From: Certhia americana
Taxonomy: Eukaryota > Chordata > Aves > Passeriformes > Certhiidae
Direction of reading: 5' to 3'
Assembly (NCBI GenBank): GCA_018697195.1
Contig: CM031872.1
Coordinates: 7,843,197 to 7,907,196 of the forward strand
Length of the DNA stretch: 64,000 nt
The notes under the pieces are model-generated. The model was not told the origin of the DNA, did no database searches, and saw nothing but the letters and a program-made list of their open reading frames with translations. The position numbers and the translations under genes were made by a program. Positions 46,801 to 59,766 of this stretch are shown here, piece by piece (positions within the stretch are counted from its first letter, which is position 1; each line of letters begins with the position of its first letter).

Positions 46801-47627
46801 TGGATATACACGGGCATGCAAGTCCCAGTCTTTAATAATCAAATGGTGACCACTTCAAAGCCTGGTGGCTTTGCTTCTCTCCCTTCTTACTTCTTCAGCC
46901 AACCTGGACTCAAGTGGCAATGCCTTTAAGAGCAGACATTATGACAGGAAGCTTGTAATTATTTGCTGTGGTGAATCCTCTGTGGTCACGCTGTGTGGAA
47001 GGGTTTGCTGTCACGCACGGCATTTCTCCACCTTCAGAGGAGTTTTATCTCCTGCTCTCTTGCCTTCCTGGCCATTTTGAAATCCAACTTATGAATGAAT
47101 TTTGGCTTCTTTAACACCCTGGGCTTAGTCCTTGCTGCTGCATCCTCGTTTTGTGTCCATTGGCAGTGCTGTCCCCTGGCCAAATGCTCCTGAGTGAAGC
47201 AGGGAAGGGGCTTGGGGCATCCTGTGCTCCTTGGAGCTGATGGAGCCCTGCATGGAGAGACCTGAGGAAGCCTGAAAGCACCAGCTGGCAAAGGGGACTC
47301 CTTACCCCCCTTTTCCCTGAGGATTAGTGAGTGAATTACAGACACAGGAGAAGGAGCTGCTATTTTTAACCCAGATATAGAATTATAGAATAACTCCATT
47401 CCCATGGTGGATGGGGTTTAATGCATCGACCAGCACAGAGGACATCCAGGGTTCTGAGGGTGAGAGAAGCAGTGCAAGGGGTAGCTCATGGTGGGAAAAA
47501 TATGGTTGTGGGAAGGGGAAGATGGAAGAAAAATCCTACTTTAAGGACCTGCAGGGGAGAGATGGAGTTAAATAGCTGGGAGAGAGCAGAAACACAGGAG
47601 ACAGGACTGTAGGGAGGGGTCTGGGAT
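40859..47627. other. EHMT1 intron 1, single-copy segment
   Basis: No coding exon is supported. It includes an X-box-like site at 42292-42305 and a candidate splice-flanked segment at 43769-44203. No transposon was recognised. Confidence 0.55.
43769..44203 (+). other. Candidate unannotated exon in EHMT1 intron 1
   Basis: A strong acceptor (TTTCTTTTTTTCCTCCAG) precedes it and a full-consensus donor (CAG|GTAAGT) starts at 44204. The last 123 bp, from ATG at 44081, form an uninterrupted 41-codon frame (MPEELQFPCQMGEGKQ...) that ends at a codon boundary, the same phase as the EHMT1 exon 1 donor. The ATG context is weak. It may be an alternative first or 5' exon, or chance. The protein sequence is not recognised. 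Confidence 0.25.
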
Positions 47628-47709
47628 TGGATGGATGGATGGATGGATGGATGGATGGATGGATGGATGGATGGATGGATGGATGGATGGATAGATGGAT
47701 GGATGGATG
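47628..47709. repeat. (GGAT)n microsatellite
   Basis: About 20 GGAT units with one AGAT interruption near 47692. Likely polymorphic. Confidence 0.98.
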
Positions 47710-50700
47710 AGGTTTGAAGATGGTGGTGAAGTGATTTGGTGGCTCCTATAAACCCAAAAAAGCAGAAAAAGGGAGAGGGAATGAACTGCAGGTGATTCTT
47801 CAGGTGCTGTCTAGTCTGTGACCTACTTGCTGACACAGTGCTCTGCAGCTGGAGGAGAAACAGAGGAAATGTCTGTTCCCTGTGGGAAGCACAGGGTGCT
47901 GGGATGTGCAGGAGCTCTTCCAGTGATGCTTCCTTCAGCTGCTGGGATGTGGCTGTGCCAGGGTACCTGGAGTTTGTGACTGGAGGAAGGACCAGGAGGG
48001 TTTGAGCCATTTCCTGCTGGAGGGAGACAGTGCTGGATCCTGGAACCAGGCTCAGATTTGTGAGCTGCCATAAACACATGGGCTCCTGGATGCAGGAGAT
48101 CCTTCCCTTAGGGATGTGGAGCACTGGAGAACTGTCCTGTGTGGGGACATGGCTCACCCAGACCCTCCGGACAGTGGGGATTATTCATCCCCCACCTCCT
48201 CATAATCCATTGAAAGTCAGCCTTCTCCTGCTTCTGCTCCTGCAGGAGCCCCCACTAACCTGATCATTCTTAATCTTGTGTTATTTTCCAGATGATCAAT
48301 TTGATTTCTCAGTACTTCTACAGTCCTTAGTGTTCCTGGGAATCTGTGCCTCCATCAATTATCTCTGTTTCTTTTTGAGGCTGTAGCAACCTTGAACCAC
48401 AGTTTCCATCCTATTTTTATAACACATTCTGCTTATTAGAGGAGTCCTCCAGAAATAACTCTACAGTTCTCACCAAGATACCCCAAATTTTTCTCAGTAA
48501 ATAATTTCATTTCTTGTTAATATGAACTTGAAGGCTCTCCTCTTCCATTTGTTCCCTTCTCCCTCTGGGGTTTGGGAGCGAAACACCTTTAACTTAATTC
48601 ATATATGTAGGTGTATATGTATGTCACAGGGTGTCAGATCCCCCTTGAACCATATTAATTGTGATGCTGAACATCTGCTGCCAAAGCCTGGTGTCCAATA
48701 GTGGGTGCTTCAGATACACCTCTGGTCCAAATGAGATTGGGAAGTGGTCTCTGTGTCTTTTTGGGGGGCTGTTCTGATTTGCTATATTAAATAAATACAT
48801 AAAGTGGCTCTAAGAGTGAAATGCCAGCCTGCTTCCTGCTGAAGGCATAAAGGCAGTGATTTGTGAGTCAGCAGTCCAAGGTTAACTCCAAAACTTCTGC
48901 ACTTCCCTTGCAACAGCCATCCCAGGAAATCATTTCTCTGGAAAGGAAAATGAAAGAAACCTGTCCTCTGTTTTTCAGAAGTTGTGAATTGTGCTCTTGT
49001 TTAAGCTGATTATTTTATTTATTCCAATAATCCTCTCTTCTAGAATAAAGGAAAATTAATTGTCTTCCTATTTCCATAATGGTTTGCCCTTCAGACAGTT
49101 GCCAGGCAAAGTGCTTAAAACTGAAATGAAAAGATGGTGAATGCTTAAAATCATTGAGCTACTGTAGGAACATGTTTGTATTTAATAGGGTGGTATCACA
49201 CAGTCCCAGAGTGTTATTTGCTCTGGGTTCTGTAGGATTAGGATGGTTTTTTTTTTTTGCTTCTGCATATGAAAACGGGGTCAAGCCTGCTGTGGTAGAT
49301 AGTGCACGTCTTAGGTAGGATTTTGCTAGAGAGATGGACTGTGCCTGCAGCTGAGACCCTAAAATTACCCAGCATTAATGGGGAGAGCTATCATGGGGCT
49401 TGGTTGTGTTTGTCTGCAGGGACAGTGCCTGGAGATGGGCAAGGACTTCCTTCCTTCCAGGTGTGATGGGCCAAGATTTTCCCTGCTGGAACTTTTTACT
49501 GACACATACCTGGATCTTGGTTATTTTTAACTCTGTCTGGTTTAAAAAAACATGTTACGTGATTAATATGGGAAAATGCTGGAATGTTTCCTTAAAAGGC
49601 TCCAAAGTGATGCAATATTCAGTGATGAATCTCAGAGCTAAATGAGTGCCTTGGTGGGTGCATTGGGTGGGGAAGGGAGTTCTGTGTTTTATCTGTGTTT
49701 TATCACCCAACACATTTATTTTGTATCCCAGAGCTGCTCTGGGGAAGGTGGTGTGGGAGCACTGACAGAGCTCCAGCTCCAGGTCAGCATCAGGACAGTG
49801 CTGGATCTCCTTTCTGCTTTGTTTTCCTGTTTTATCCCAGCAAGCTTTGGAGCTGGGGATGGTTGTTCTTCCAGTGGAGTTTATCCTGAGGGTGGCTGAA
49901 GGGAAAACCCCAGTGTGGTAACCCGAGAGCCATCTGTAGTGGCCAGGGTTTGTTGCCCAGTCACTCATGTCCCCACAGGCAGGTCCAGGTGGGGCTCCCA
50001 GGCACAGGGACAGCGGAGGTGGAGCTCATCTCCTGTGTATCCAGGGAGAAGCTGCTGGCACCACCCACACTTGGATGTGGCCCTGGCTTGTTCCTTGTCT
50101 CACAGGCACGAGGCAGTTCTGGTGTTGTGTCCACACAAAACCCATGTGGGAATAAATTCCTTGTGTCTCTCCCATGTTTCCCTCCCCCCTTATGTGACAT
50201 TGCTCCAAAGGAGCAGAGTGTAATCCATCACAGAAGAGAGAAGGGCAGGAGTTAATTCATTTTCATGATCTCTCTGTAGCACTTAGTCCAGCTAATAGTG
50301 AACTGTCGTGCCTGGCCGCTGCCTAATCCCATAAGGGACCCACTGGGGGAAGGCTGGGCAGGAAAGATGCATGGCCCCTGGGTATTTACATGAGCTGAGG
50401 AGCACATGAGATCATCTGCTGCATTTCCAGCCAGTTTTGAGCTGGCATCCCAAGCAGGAGAACAACAGGGGCATCTCAACACCACCCAGCACCAGGAGAC
50501 CACTGTGGCTCATCCCTTGAGTGTCCCTGAGCACAGGGCAGGGAGAGAGCCTCTCCTGCTTAGGGGGAGCTTAGGGAATATAAAACCAGGTGTGTGAACA
50601 ACGTCCCCAGGTCTCACCTGCTCTGCCCTGCATGCAGCAATCTTTTGTTTTCCTTTAAACATCATAAACCCGGCAAGGGAATTCATTAACATGAGTCCCC

Positions 50701-51819
50701 ACAGACTTTGATTTTGCTAAACATTGATTCCATATCACTCTCCCTGCTCTTAAGAGGTGAGATCTCTCTCATCTCCCTGTTCAGACATCTTGGGAAGGTG
50801 TAGGTGTGGGCTGCAGCAGAAACCTGTCCAGATTTGTTCATTCTCTAGTTGATAGGGATTGCTTTTTCTTGCTGTTGGTGTCTGGCTCGTGCATAGCATG
50901 GAAGACATTATCCCAGATGGAGAACACCCATGTGGCCAGCTCCTGTCTGTCGAAAGCTGCTGCTGTTGACTTCAGTATTTTAGGCTCAGTCTCTTCAGTC
51001 CCAGATGGAGCTGTATTTCCAGCTAGTACACACCCATACAGTTCATTGAGGGAGGTGAAAATGCTCCAACATGCAGCAGTTAGGGCCCTGATCCGTGGGC
51101 AGTGTCAGCTCCCTGTGCACGACGTGGGGAGAGGAGCCTGGATGGATCAGTCACGCACTCGTGTGAAATAGCTCCATGCTTGCTGCTGTGGCTGCCAGAA
51201 GGATTTTTGAAATGGCAAAGGTTGTGAAACCGTGGCAGGAAACACCAGAGGCCAGAGCTGAGCCAGAGGAGGAGCTGCCCCTTCCTACTGCACGGCCAGG
51301 ACTGGAAAAGTGAGCATTCGTGGCTTTATTTTTGCAAGACCCTTCCTTGTGCTGCAGGCATGCCATATGCCAGGCAGTGCCTGGAGCCTCTTTCAGATGG
51401 CAGGAGTTTCTCAGATGTAGCCTTTGCTCCTGCTCTTGGATGGCTCTGTGCAGCAGGAGCTGTGTTTGGGACCTGGGGTCTGTTACAACTCCTGGGAGAC
51501 AAAACAGCTTTTGAAAATTAATAACTTCCTTCTAGTCCCCACCATGGTATTGATAATCTTGTCCTTTTGCCTCCAGCTCCTCCCTGAGAGGGTTTTTGCC
51601 TTTTCTGGATCTCATCCTGATCCCTTCTTGGAAAAATAAATCCTGGACTGGTGCTGAAATGAGTTGTGTGATGTGCTGCATTGTCTGTGGCTGTGCAGGA
51701 AGGGGAGGAGCTGGTTAATGTTAAACATTTTGCCTTGGCCAAGGGCACTCAGGCTGCCTTTCTCTGTGTCCTGTCTAGCTGAAGGAAGAGAACTTGATCA
51801 TATTTAAGCATTGTAAAGC
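47710..51819. other. EHMT1 intron 1, single-copy segment
   Basis: No coding exon, RNA gene or transposon recognised. 48300-49200 is AT-rich with short T- and AT-runs. Confidence 0.55.
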
Positions 51820-51980
51820 ACTGGAAGGGGCAGCCCAGGGCAGTGGTGGAGTCACCATCCCTGTGAGTGTTCAAAAACCATGTGGATGTGGCACTTGGGG
51901 ACACGAGTTAATGGTGAACATGGGGGTGGTTGGACTTGATGATCTTAGAGGTGTTTTCCAGCCTTAAAGATTCTGTGATT
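51820..51980 (+). mobile_element. CR1 LINE 3' fragment
   Basis: GGTGGAGTCACCATCCCTG, then GTGGATGTGGCACTTGGGGA, GGTTGGACTTGATGATCTTA and a tail ending AAAGATTCTGTGATTTTC match the canonical CR1 3' end in + orientation. Confidence 0.9.
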
Positions 51981-52195
51981 TTCTCTTGGTCCTGTGGTTA
52001 GGATTGATTATTGCACAGCATTTCCATTACCATGTCCCTTCTCAGCACATCAGGGCAGTGTCACATCTGCACACAAGGTGGATTGAAGGGGCTCAGAGAT
52101 CCCCATCCTTATCCAGGAGCCTGTAAGTGAATGTTGAGCACTGGCAGGATCACTGTGGGTTCTGGTTTCTATCCTCTGCAGCTCGTGCACAAGAA

Positions 52196-52477
52196 AATCA
52201 CAGAATCCCAGACTAGTTTGGGTTGGAAGGGACCTTGAAGGACATCCAGTATCCCCCCTGTCATGGCAGGGACACCTCCCACTGTCCCAGGCTGCTCCAA
52301 GCCCCAATGTCCAGCCTGGCCTGGGACACTGCCAGGGATCCAGGGGCAGCCCCAGCTGCTCTGGGCACCCTGTGCCAGGGCCTGCCCACCCTCCCAGGGA
52401 ACAATTCCTGCCCAATATCCCATCTAAACCTCCTCTGTTTCAGTTTGAGGCAATTCCCCCTTGTAGTGTCACTAAAC
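52196..52477 (-). mobile_element. CR1 LINE 3' fragment
   Basis: The left end is AATCACAGAATCCCAGACTA, then GTTTGGGTTGGAAGGGACCTTG, then CR1 body to CCCTTGTAGTGTCACTA. It is close to the 7078 copy over about 200 bp. It faces the + strand copy at 51820, with their 3' ends about 215 bp apart. Confidence 0.9.
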
Positions 52478-55267
52478 AATAAAAATGCTGAAGAACAGGT
52501 GTTGGTAGGTGCCCCCTGCTCGTGCAGCTCCCTCAGGAAACCTCTCCTAGTCCTGCCCTTGGGTGGGAACAACTTCTCCCCACTGTCCATGGAATAGCCT
52601 GGACTCACTGTTTTGGTTTTTTTTGGGCACCTTTGCTGGTATCCCAAGGTGGCAGCTCCATCCTGTGGGGAACTTCAGGAGGAGAGGAATTCACAATGTA
52701 CAGGCTGCATCTGTATTAAGAAATACAGATTTTCCTCCAAGTTTTGTAAGATTGTACCTGTTGTTTGCTTTGTTGAATGCTGTATTGTGCCTCTTCATGG
52801 TTGTGGTTTGCTTTATCTCCTTGCACCTGTAATGTCACAGCACTGAGCATGAGCTTTAAATATAAAATTTGAGCCATCTGGGAGGTCTGGGACTGGGGGT
52901 GGGGAGGAAGGGGAGGAGTTATTTCCAAAAATCTGGTTAAAAACCAAACTGCTGGATTTTGAGTGACAGTTCAGTTGTAGCTGCTTCTCTCTCTTTACTT
53001 TTGCTTGAGATTTGGAAACTCACACAGGGCCTGGATGCTGCAGTACCAGATGGACACCTAAATTTGTTCTTTCTCTTTCTTTAGAGAAAGAACTGAAGTA
53101 ATATATATTATATATACATTTTATACCTCAAATTGGCTGAACAAACTCCTCTTACCAAGTCACTGCTGCATTTTGAAGCAGGTGGAAGAGTTGCCATGGC
53201 TGCAGTGATGGTTATTGGGCCTTTTTGAGTTTTCCAGGGCTCAAAAAGGAAAAAAAAAATTAAAAAAGAGAGGAAAAAAAAAAAAAGAAGATGATTTAGA
53301 TTTAGGGAAACCCCACCAACAAAACCCCCCAAAACAAACAAATCTTTATCACATTTCCAATCTTCCATCTCCCCCCAGTTCCAAATGTGCTTTTTAAAGA
53401 GTTACAAATGCTTGTTGGCATAGAAACTGCAGAATGGAAGTGAAGCATGCAAATGTAAAAGGAGCCATTCTGCTGAGCAACATGGCCTGAGCCTCTGCAA
53501 AGCTGACTGAAATCTTTTACGAGGCAAAGAAAATTGCCCAGATGTTGCTTGAATTATAATGGTACTAAATATTTCAGTTTTTCAATTTACATAAATCCAA
53601 AGAGGCTTGAAATGTAGGGAATGCAGCTCCATTACCAGTGGGCTTTCTTTTCTTGTGAAAGAATTTGTAGTCCAAAAATATTGCTAAAATGTGTTTGGCT
53701 CCGAGTAGTGCCAAATCCTCATTAAAACATGTGGATATTTCTGTGGTTTAATCTGTTAGAAATGCATTCAGGATCCAGTTATGTTAAATTAAGCAACAAT
53801 ATTGGCCTGGATGTTGTTTGAAATATTAAATGTGGCAGTCGGAACACCAAGCAAAATGTTTGCACATTTTAATCGCTCGATGAGCAATTTTTTTTAAAAT
53901 GTTTTATTCCAAGGAATGATCAAGAGTGCTTAAAAACTGTCCCTGCTCTCCTTAAGCTGCTTGCTTGCCCCTGCCAGGTCTGTGAGCATGCTGGCTCCTC
54001 CATCCCACCATGGAATGGATTTGTGTTGTGCCAGGAGGAAGCTGCTCCCTTTGAGCATCCTCCTCACTCCCTTCCACGCTGTGGAGCTTATGGATACACC
54101 TGTGTAGGCCTTCCAAACCCAGCGTGGCCAGAGGGATTGGTCACCCCACACTTGCCCAAAGACGTTTTTCAAGCTGATGCTTTGCTCTGTTGAGGTTTCC
54201 TAAAGATTTCCTGGGACACAACACCTCTGAACTTGCCTGGCTGCTGGCTAGCTTATCCCTGTGCTGGGGGGCTCTGGCAGGATGGAGCCTCTGTGCTCTA
54301 AAAGTGCTGTGGCAGGAGGAGGGCTCCTTCCCAGCAGGGAAGGCCATGGATTGCAAGGACACTTTGGCTTGCTGAGAATTTATTTCCTATTTATTTCCTC
54401 CCCCAGGCTGTTAATTGTCCCATGGTAAGGCAGGTCCTTCATCCTGCTTTAATGCAGCCATGCCAAGGAGGGAATTTGCAGTTGGGAATGTGGGAGTGGG
54501 TGGCACAGAGAGCCATGAAACCCTGCCTGTACCCTGGGACATGTTCATAATACATGGGATCTAGAAAATATCCCTGTGGGAGGGTTCCTAATGGGCCAGG
54601 AGGGGCTGTTTGATTTTAAATCTGACACACTGCCAAAGCAATTCTACACTGGCACCTTTGTCACTCTCATTTCAAGTTAAAAATGAGGGGAGTGGGGGAC
54701 ATGGGCAGGGTTTCTAAAGTCTGGTTTTAGGGCTTTTGGAATTGTGTGGCAGCTTGTGCTGCTTCAAAACGAGCCCAGAGCAGGATGGTTCTGCCTGTAC
54801 CTGTGTGTGATTTGATAGCATTCACACCTCTTTGTTGTCAGACATCAAAAGGGTGGAGGTTGGCAGGCTCAAAATTCAACCAGGTTTGACTTTCCCTTTT
54901 TAGTATAAAGTCCATACTTTTCTGTGGGATAGTTTTGCAGCTTTGTTTAAAAAAACAACAACAAACCCTCCAAACCCTGAAGTTCAGTGTAATTTTCTCA
55001 AAGTTATATATATAGCTATATAAAAGTCAGGCTATATGTATAACTGTCTGATGATAAATGGGGATGGTTAATGATTCATGATGGAAGAAAGCAAGTGAAA
55101 GTAGAAGGCACAGTGGAATGGGGTCATTGCTGAAAATGTCTTCTGCAAAAGCAAATGGGAGCGCTGGGGAGGGCAGGCAGAGCTCCAGAGTGGGAAGGGA
55201 ATCAGCAGCAATACCAGTTTTGGCTGAGTTTTGTGGCTCTGGAATACTCCATGGGGAGGGTGCCACC
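52478..55267. other. EHMT1 intron 1, single-copy segment
   Basis: No coding exon is supported. An A-rich run lies at 53247-53290, an X-box-like GTTGCCATGGCTGC at 53190-53203 and an AT-rich, CpG-poor unique stretch at 53520-53930. Confidence 0.55.
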
Positions 55268-55645
55268 AAAATTGAGGGGCTGGAGCCCCAGGAGAGGCTG
55301 AGGGAGCTGGAAAGGGGCTCAGCCTGGAGCAAAGGAGGCTCAGGGGGGCCCTTGTGGCTCTGCACAACTCCCTGCCAGGAGGGGACAGCCGGGGGGGTCG
55401 GGCTGTGCTCCCAGGGAACAGGGACAGGAGGAGAGGGAATGGCCTCAAGCTGGGCCAGGAGAGGCTCAGGGTGGACACCAGCAGGAATTTCCTCATGGAA
55501 ATGCTTCTTCAGTGTTGCCAAGCATTGGAACAGGCTGCCCTGGAAGTGTTCAAAGCCAAGGGTTAGTGGTGGCCTTGACAAGGCTGAGGGAATGTTGGGA
55601 CTTGATGATTGTGGAGGACTTTTCTGACCTTGGTGATCCTGTGAA
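55268..55645 (+). mobile_element. CR1 LINE 3' fragment (about 380 bp)
   Basis: GGGGCTGGAGCCCCAGGAGA, then TCAGCCTGGAGCAAAGGAGG, CTCCCAGGGAACAGGGACAG, GGAATGGCCTCAAGCTGGGC, CATTGGAACAGGCTGCCCTG and GACTTGATGATTGTGGAGGA follow the CR1 order in + orientation. The terminal tail is diverged. Confidence 0.9.
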
Positions 55646-58600
55646 CTTTGGGAGGTTTGACTGAGCAGTGAAGCCTGGGTTTTTTAAAGGGGGCAGCTGG
55701 GGCACTCAGCTGGGCTGTGGTGAGAAGGGGAGGTGCCAGTGCCACCCCCTGTTTTACCCACCAGCTTTATTTTCATTACTTGTTGCAAAGGGATCTTTGT
55801 CTTTAAGCTGGGTTCCTGGTTTTGCTGCACTAATACTTGCTTAACAGTTCATTCTCCATGTGGGATAGGGGCAACTGTTTCAAAACTGAATTTCCTGACA
55901 GGATGCAATATGTGCTTAACAGAGAAGCATCATTAGCTGGGCAGGGCAAGTTAGGCCACGATTATAGAAAAATCTTAAGTCTAAAATTAAAGCACTTAGG
56001 CCTTGTTGCTGCCTGTACCTTGAGGTAAACAGCAGCAGGGTCCTCGTTTTAAGCCTGCCCCAACAGGAGTGTATGAAAGAATTAGAGAGAAAGAAGTGGG
56101 ATGGAGAGAATAAATTAGAAACAGAAGTGCAAGAAAATACGGGAGTTAAAAATACGGGAAGAGAGTTTTGCAACACAAGAGTAAACTTTGAACTCTGAGG
56201 GACTGGGCATCTGTGCATGTGAACAACTGCAAACAGGAAAAACTTACCCCAAGAAATGTTCAGGGGAGGAACTTGGGGATGGAGGTAGGAAGGTGGGAAA
56301 TGGATGGGGATGGCAAAGGGCTGGGAGGCAAACGCTGCTGGTTGTGTCTACAGTGGCTGCAGAAGATTTCCTTTAATTGTCCTTCAGGCCAAGGACTAAA
56401 AGTGATCCAAGGAGGTTCCCTAAGTCTGAATGTGGATGCGGTGATGAGTGGGAAGGACTGAAAGGGCCAGTCCTTTCTCCACAGGGAGCATCTCAGGGCT
56501 CTACCAGGCTGAGAAACCTGGCTTTGAAGGTCTCCCACAACCCCTGGGAGTGGGTGAAGGGAGAGGAAACTGAGCACAACTGCCTGGATGAAGAACCTCT
56601 GTAAGTTGGTGTCCCACACTTGTATAGTTTTATCACAGTCTTCCACTATCCCCAGTGCCAAAAGGGTCGTGTTTGCATCAAGACAGATGGCTTTTCCAGC
56701 ACTGCAGCTCAGTGCAGACAAAACAAAGCATATTTTAACCTTTAGAGCCCATTTAAGCTAATTTCCAATTTGATCCTTCCTAGCAAATCAAGCTAGTATC
56801 ATTTTAACCTTCATGTAACCCATCTTCAGGTTGTCCTTTCAGTACAGATGTGGCTTCTGCAGTGAAGATAGAGCCTCCATTTAATTCTCAATTATGTGGC
56901 AAGAAAGAATGAGTGGTGCATGGGTAGATTTTGTGTCGTGGTAAGTCTGGAAGGCCCAAGCTCAGTGGAGTTTGGTTCTTCCAGCAAAATTTGGCTTTCA
57001 CCTCTAGAAAAATACCTGACAAAATATTAGATGAATTTTTCGATGAGGTATGGGCTGAGTTGATCCTTAATTGTGGAAGGATCTTGTTGCAATGCAGCTG
57101 TGCAAATCAGCACAGCTGGATCCATGGGGAAGTAGCTCTTTAAAACAAAACGATGGCAACAACCTTCCTTCTTCCCAAGCAGTCTGACTGAAGGTGAAGT
57201 CAACTGCTGAGTGCAAGGCAGAATTACTGGGATTGAAATGAGGTGTAAGAACCTGGGAAAAACAAAAGGGTACAAATCCCTTGACTCACTGGACTTGGTT
57301 CCTTCCCTCCCTGCAGAGCTAGTCCTGCTGTATAAACACCTGGCAGTTATTTAGGCTGGTGTGTACAGATGATGCTGTTTCAGGAAGATTTGTGTGTACT
57401 TGTGGGTTTTTTGCTTGTGCATTGCAGTGGATGCAGCCTCGTTTTGCATTTTTAAAGTCAGACTTTGATTTATGGTGTCCATTCATTCCCCTTGGGAATG
57501 GGGCATGTTTAGACTCATAGAGGGATGTGCAGGGCTTTTCAGGACCTTCTGCAATGCTTGTTTCAGTGTGGAGAGGAAGAGGAGTGTTAGATGCAGTTTG
57601 AAATGACAGGCACTTTGGGTTGCTTTACAGTTGATCCTTAACTCTGTTCCTTTTAAAAAGGACTTAGGAAAAAAAAAAGTATTGGTGCTCCAGGCAGGTC
57701 ACAGCACATTGACCTGTAAATATCCAGCCTTGCAGGTTTTCCACACTTCAGGAAAGGGGAATATCAGAGATACTGCAGTGGTGGTGGCAGAACCTGAGGG
57801 ATATTCCCTTTGCACCCACCTGGCTGATGTTGTTACCATGATCTGAGTGGGGCTTTCCCTCCTTCTTCCTTAAAGGAGGGAGAAATGGCATGGAGCAATT
57901 CTGCTGCTCGGATGGGAATATCGTGCTCAAGGCTTAGAGGTATTTGTGTTTCTCTCAGGTGCCTGCTGATCCAGGAAGGAGGGGACAGGACAGCTGTCCC
58001 AAGGCTGCCTGGGGTGGTCCCTCTCTGTCCCCTTGGGGCTGCCAATGCCCTGTGGGTGGAAGAAGGGGACAGGGGCACATCCAGGGTAAAGATCCTGAAG
58101 GATTTGACTTCCTGCTGGGTTTTTGCTTTGAAACACTGTATCACTGAGCCTAAATGAGGGCACTTTTATTTGGAAGCTTTCCCATGAGTGGAATTGTTCT
58201 GGAGTGTCCTGAACAAGTCCTGTCCATGCCTGTGGTTCCCAGTGCTCTCCCAGTCCAGAGCCACAGCTGTTTGGGGTCTGTCCTGAGCAATAAAAGCTGG
58301 GTGATGTTTGCCAGGTGATGCAGCAGCTCTGGGCTGCACTCTCAGAGCTTGGAGAAGGATAATCCTGCAGGCTGTGTATCCTCAGCTGCTCCTGGGCAGG
58401 GAATCCTGGAGATTTTCTTGGGAAGGCCATGCTCTGCCCCCCTGGCTGCTTTTTCTTGGCTTTTGCATGAAAACACTGCTGCAGCTCCAACTCAGTGCAG
58501 CAGAGTCATTGTCGGAGCTGCCTCAGTGCACTGCTCTGGGCCTGGCTTTGAGGTCAGGATTCAGTTGCTGAAAAGTTCCATGTGAAACTCCAGAGCTTTC

Positions 58601-58755
58601 AGCTACCAAGTTAATGTCTTACAAAACTGCTGGAGGAAGGGAAGCTGACTCCAGCAGTCCTTGAGTTTGTTTAACTGGAGCTCAGGAGTGATCAAGGCTG
58701 ACATTTGGCTTCCTGTTTCAGAAGAGAAATACTCAGGATTTTTTTTTTCCTTATT
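55646..58755. other. EHMT1 intron 1, single-copy segment
   Basis: No supported gene. A - strand open frame near 56600-56720 contains a short WD40-like string (DKTIQVWDT) but no further repeat structure, so it is not called. Confidence 0.55.
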
Positions 58756-58756
58756 A

Positions 58757-58863
58757 CTTATTTTATTTTATTTTATTTTATTTTATTTTATTTTATTTTA
58801 TTTTNNNNNNNNNNTTATTTTATTTTATTTTATTTTATTTTATTTTATTTTATTTTATTTTTT
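58757..58863. repeat. (TTTTA)n pentamer array with a 10-N gap
   Basis: About 18 visible TTTTA units sit on both sides of the gap at 58805-58814. Frames reading ILFYFILFYF are artefacts of this repeat. Confidence 0.97.
58805..58814. other. Assembly gap (10 N)
   Basis: Ten Ns inside the TTTTA array; true length unknown. Confidence 0.99.
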
Positions 58864-59529
58864 ATGTATTATCACTGAACCAGAACCAATGACTTCTGCT
58901 TGTTTTGCCTCTGGGGTGAAGTTATATGAGAGTGGAGGAGAAGGTTCCAAAGATCCTTTGGATGCACATTTGAATTCAGCAGATCAGCACTGGGAGGGAG
59001 ACTCCGGGCCCTGTACAGCCCTTTCCTGTTTCTTGTATAATGAAAATAGTGCAAATGTTGGTTTTTTTTCTCAGTGTGCAGAACTTCTCCCTGGTAGAAT
59101 CCTACCTTCCCTTGCTTTGCTTCTCAAATAGATTCTGGTTCCTGTGGGCAAGAGTGGGCAGGGGAGGAAAGGGGCTGCTGGGCAGACGTTCTGCAAAGTT
59201 CATCTTTCCCAATCTCTGGTTTACAGCTCTGAGAGCTGCTTGTTACTGCAGCATTTTGTGGTTTGTTTGGTTTTTTTCTTCCTAGTGTTTCACTGTATTT
59301 TGAGTCCTTCGGTTTAAAATGTTAACAAAATGAAGCTCTGTGCCTCCTTGTGAAGCAAATGAATGGGTTTTATATAGGGAGGTGGGAAGGGGGGAGAATT
59401 GGAGGGAAGTTATTTTTGAAATAGTGGTTTAATTTTTGTTGTGAAACCACTGCCTAATTTTCAAGTGTACTGACCACTTGTCTCTTGCTGTAATGTCTGT
59501 ACATGGGGAGGAGATGTTCTTCTAGAAGA

Positions 59530-59766
59530 ATGGTGTGGAGCTGGGCCAGGGCAGGCTCAGGCTGCAGCTCAGGGCAAGGTTCTTCCCCCAGAGGGTGCTG
59601 GGCACTGCCCAGGGAATGGGCACGGCCCCGAGGCTGCCAGAGCTCCAGGAGCCTTTGGACATCCCAGGGATGCACAGGCTGGGAGTGTTGGGGGGGCTGT
59701 GCAGGGACAGGGGCTGGGCTGGGTGATCCTTGGTATCCCTTCTAGCTCAAGATATTCTGTGATTCT
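59530..59766 (+). mobile_element. CR1 LINE 3' fragment, copy C
   Basis: It carries the same 173-bp core as copies A and B, inverted (59557-59729), and ends with the CR1 3' tail (CTCAAGATATTCTGTGATTC). The element is in + orientation and 5' truncated. Confidence 0.88.

Noticed and set aside
53247..53295. A-rich tract considered as a retrotransposon poly(A) tail
   Set aside because: It is interrupted by G and T, no element body was recognised on either side, and CR1 does not end in poly(A).
56260..56721. 153-codon - strand frame with a WD40-like string (KTIQVWDT)
   Set aside because: Only about ten residues resemble a WD repeat. There is no second repeat, no splice context and no recognisable parent gene, so chance is more likely than a retropseudogene.
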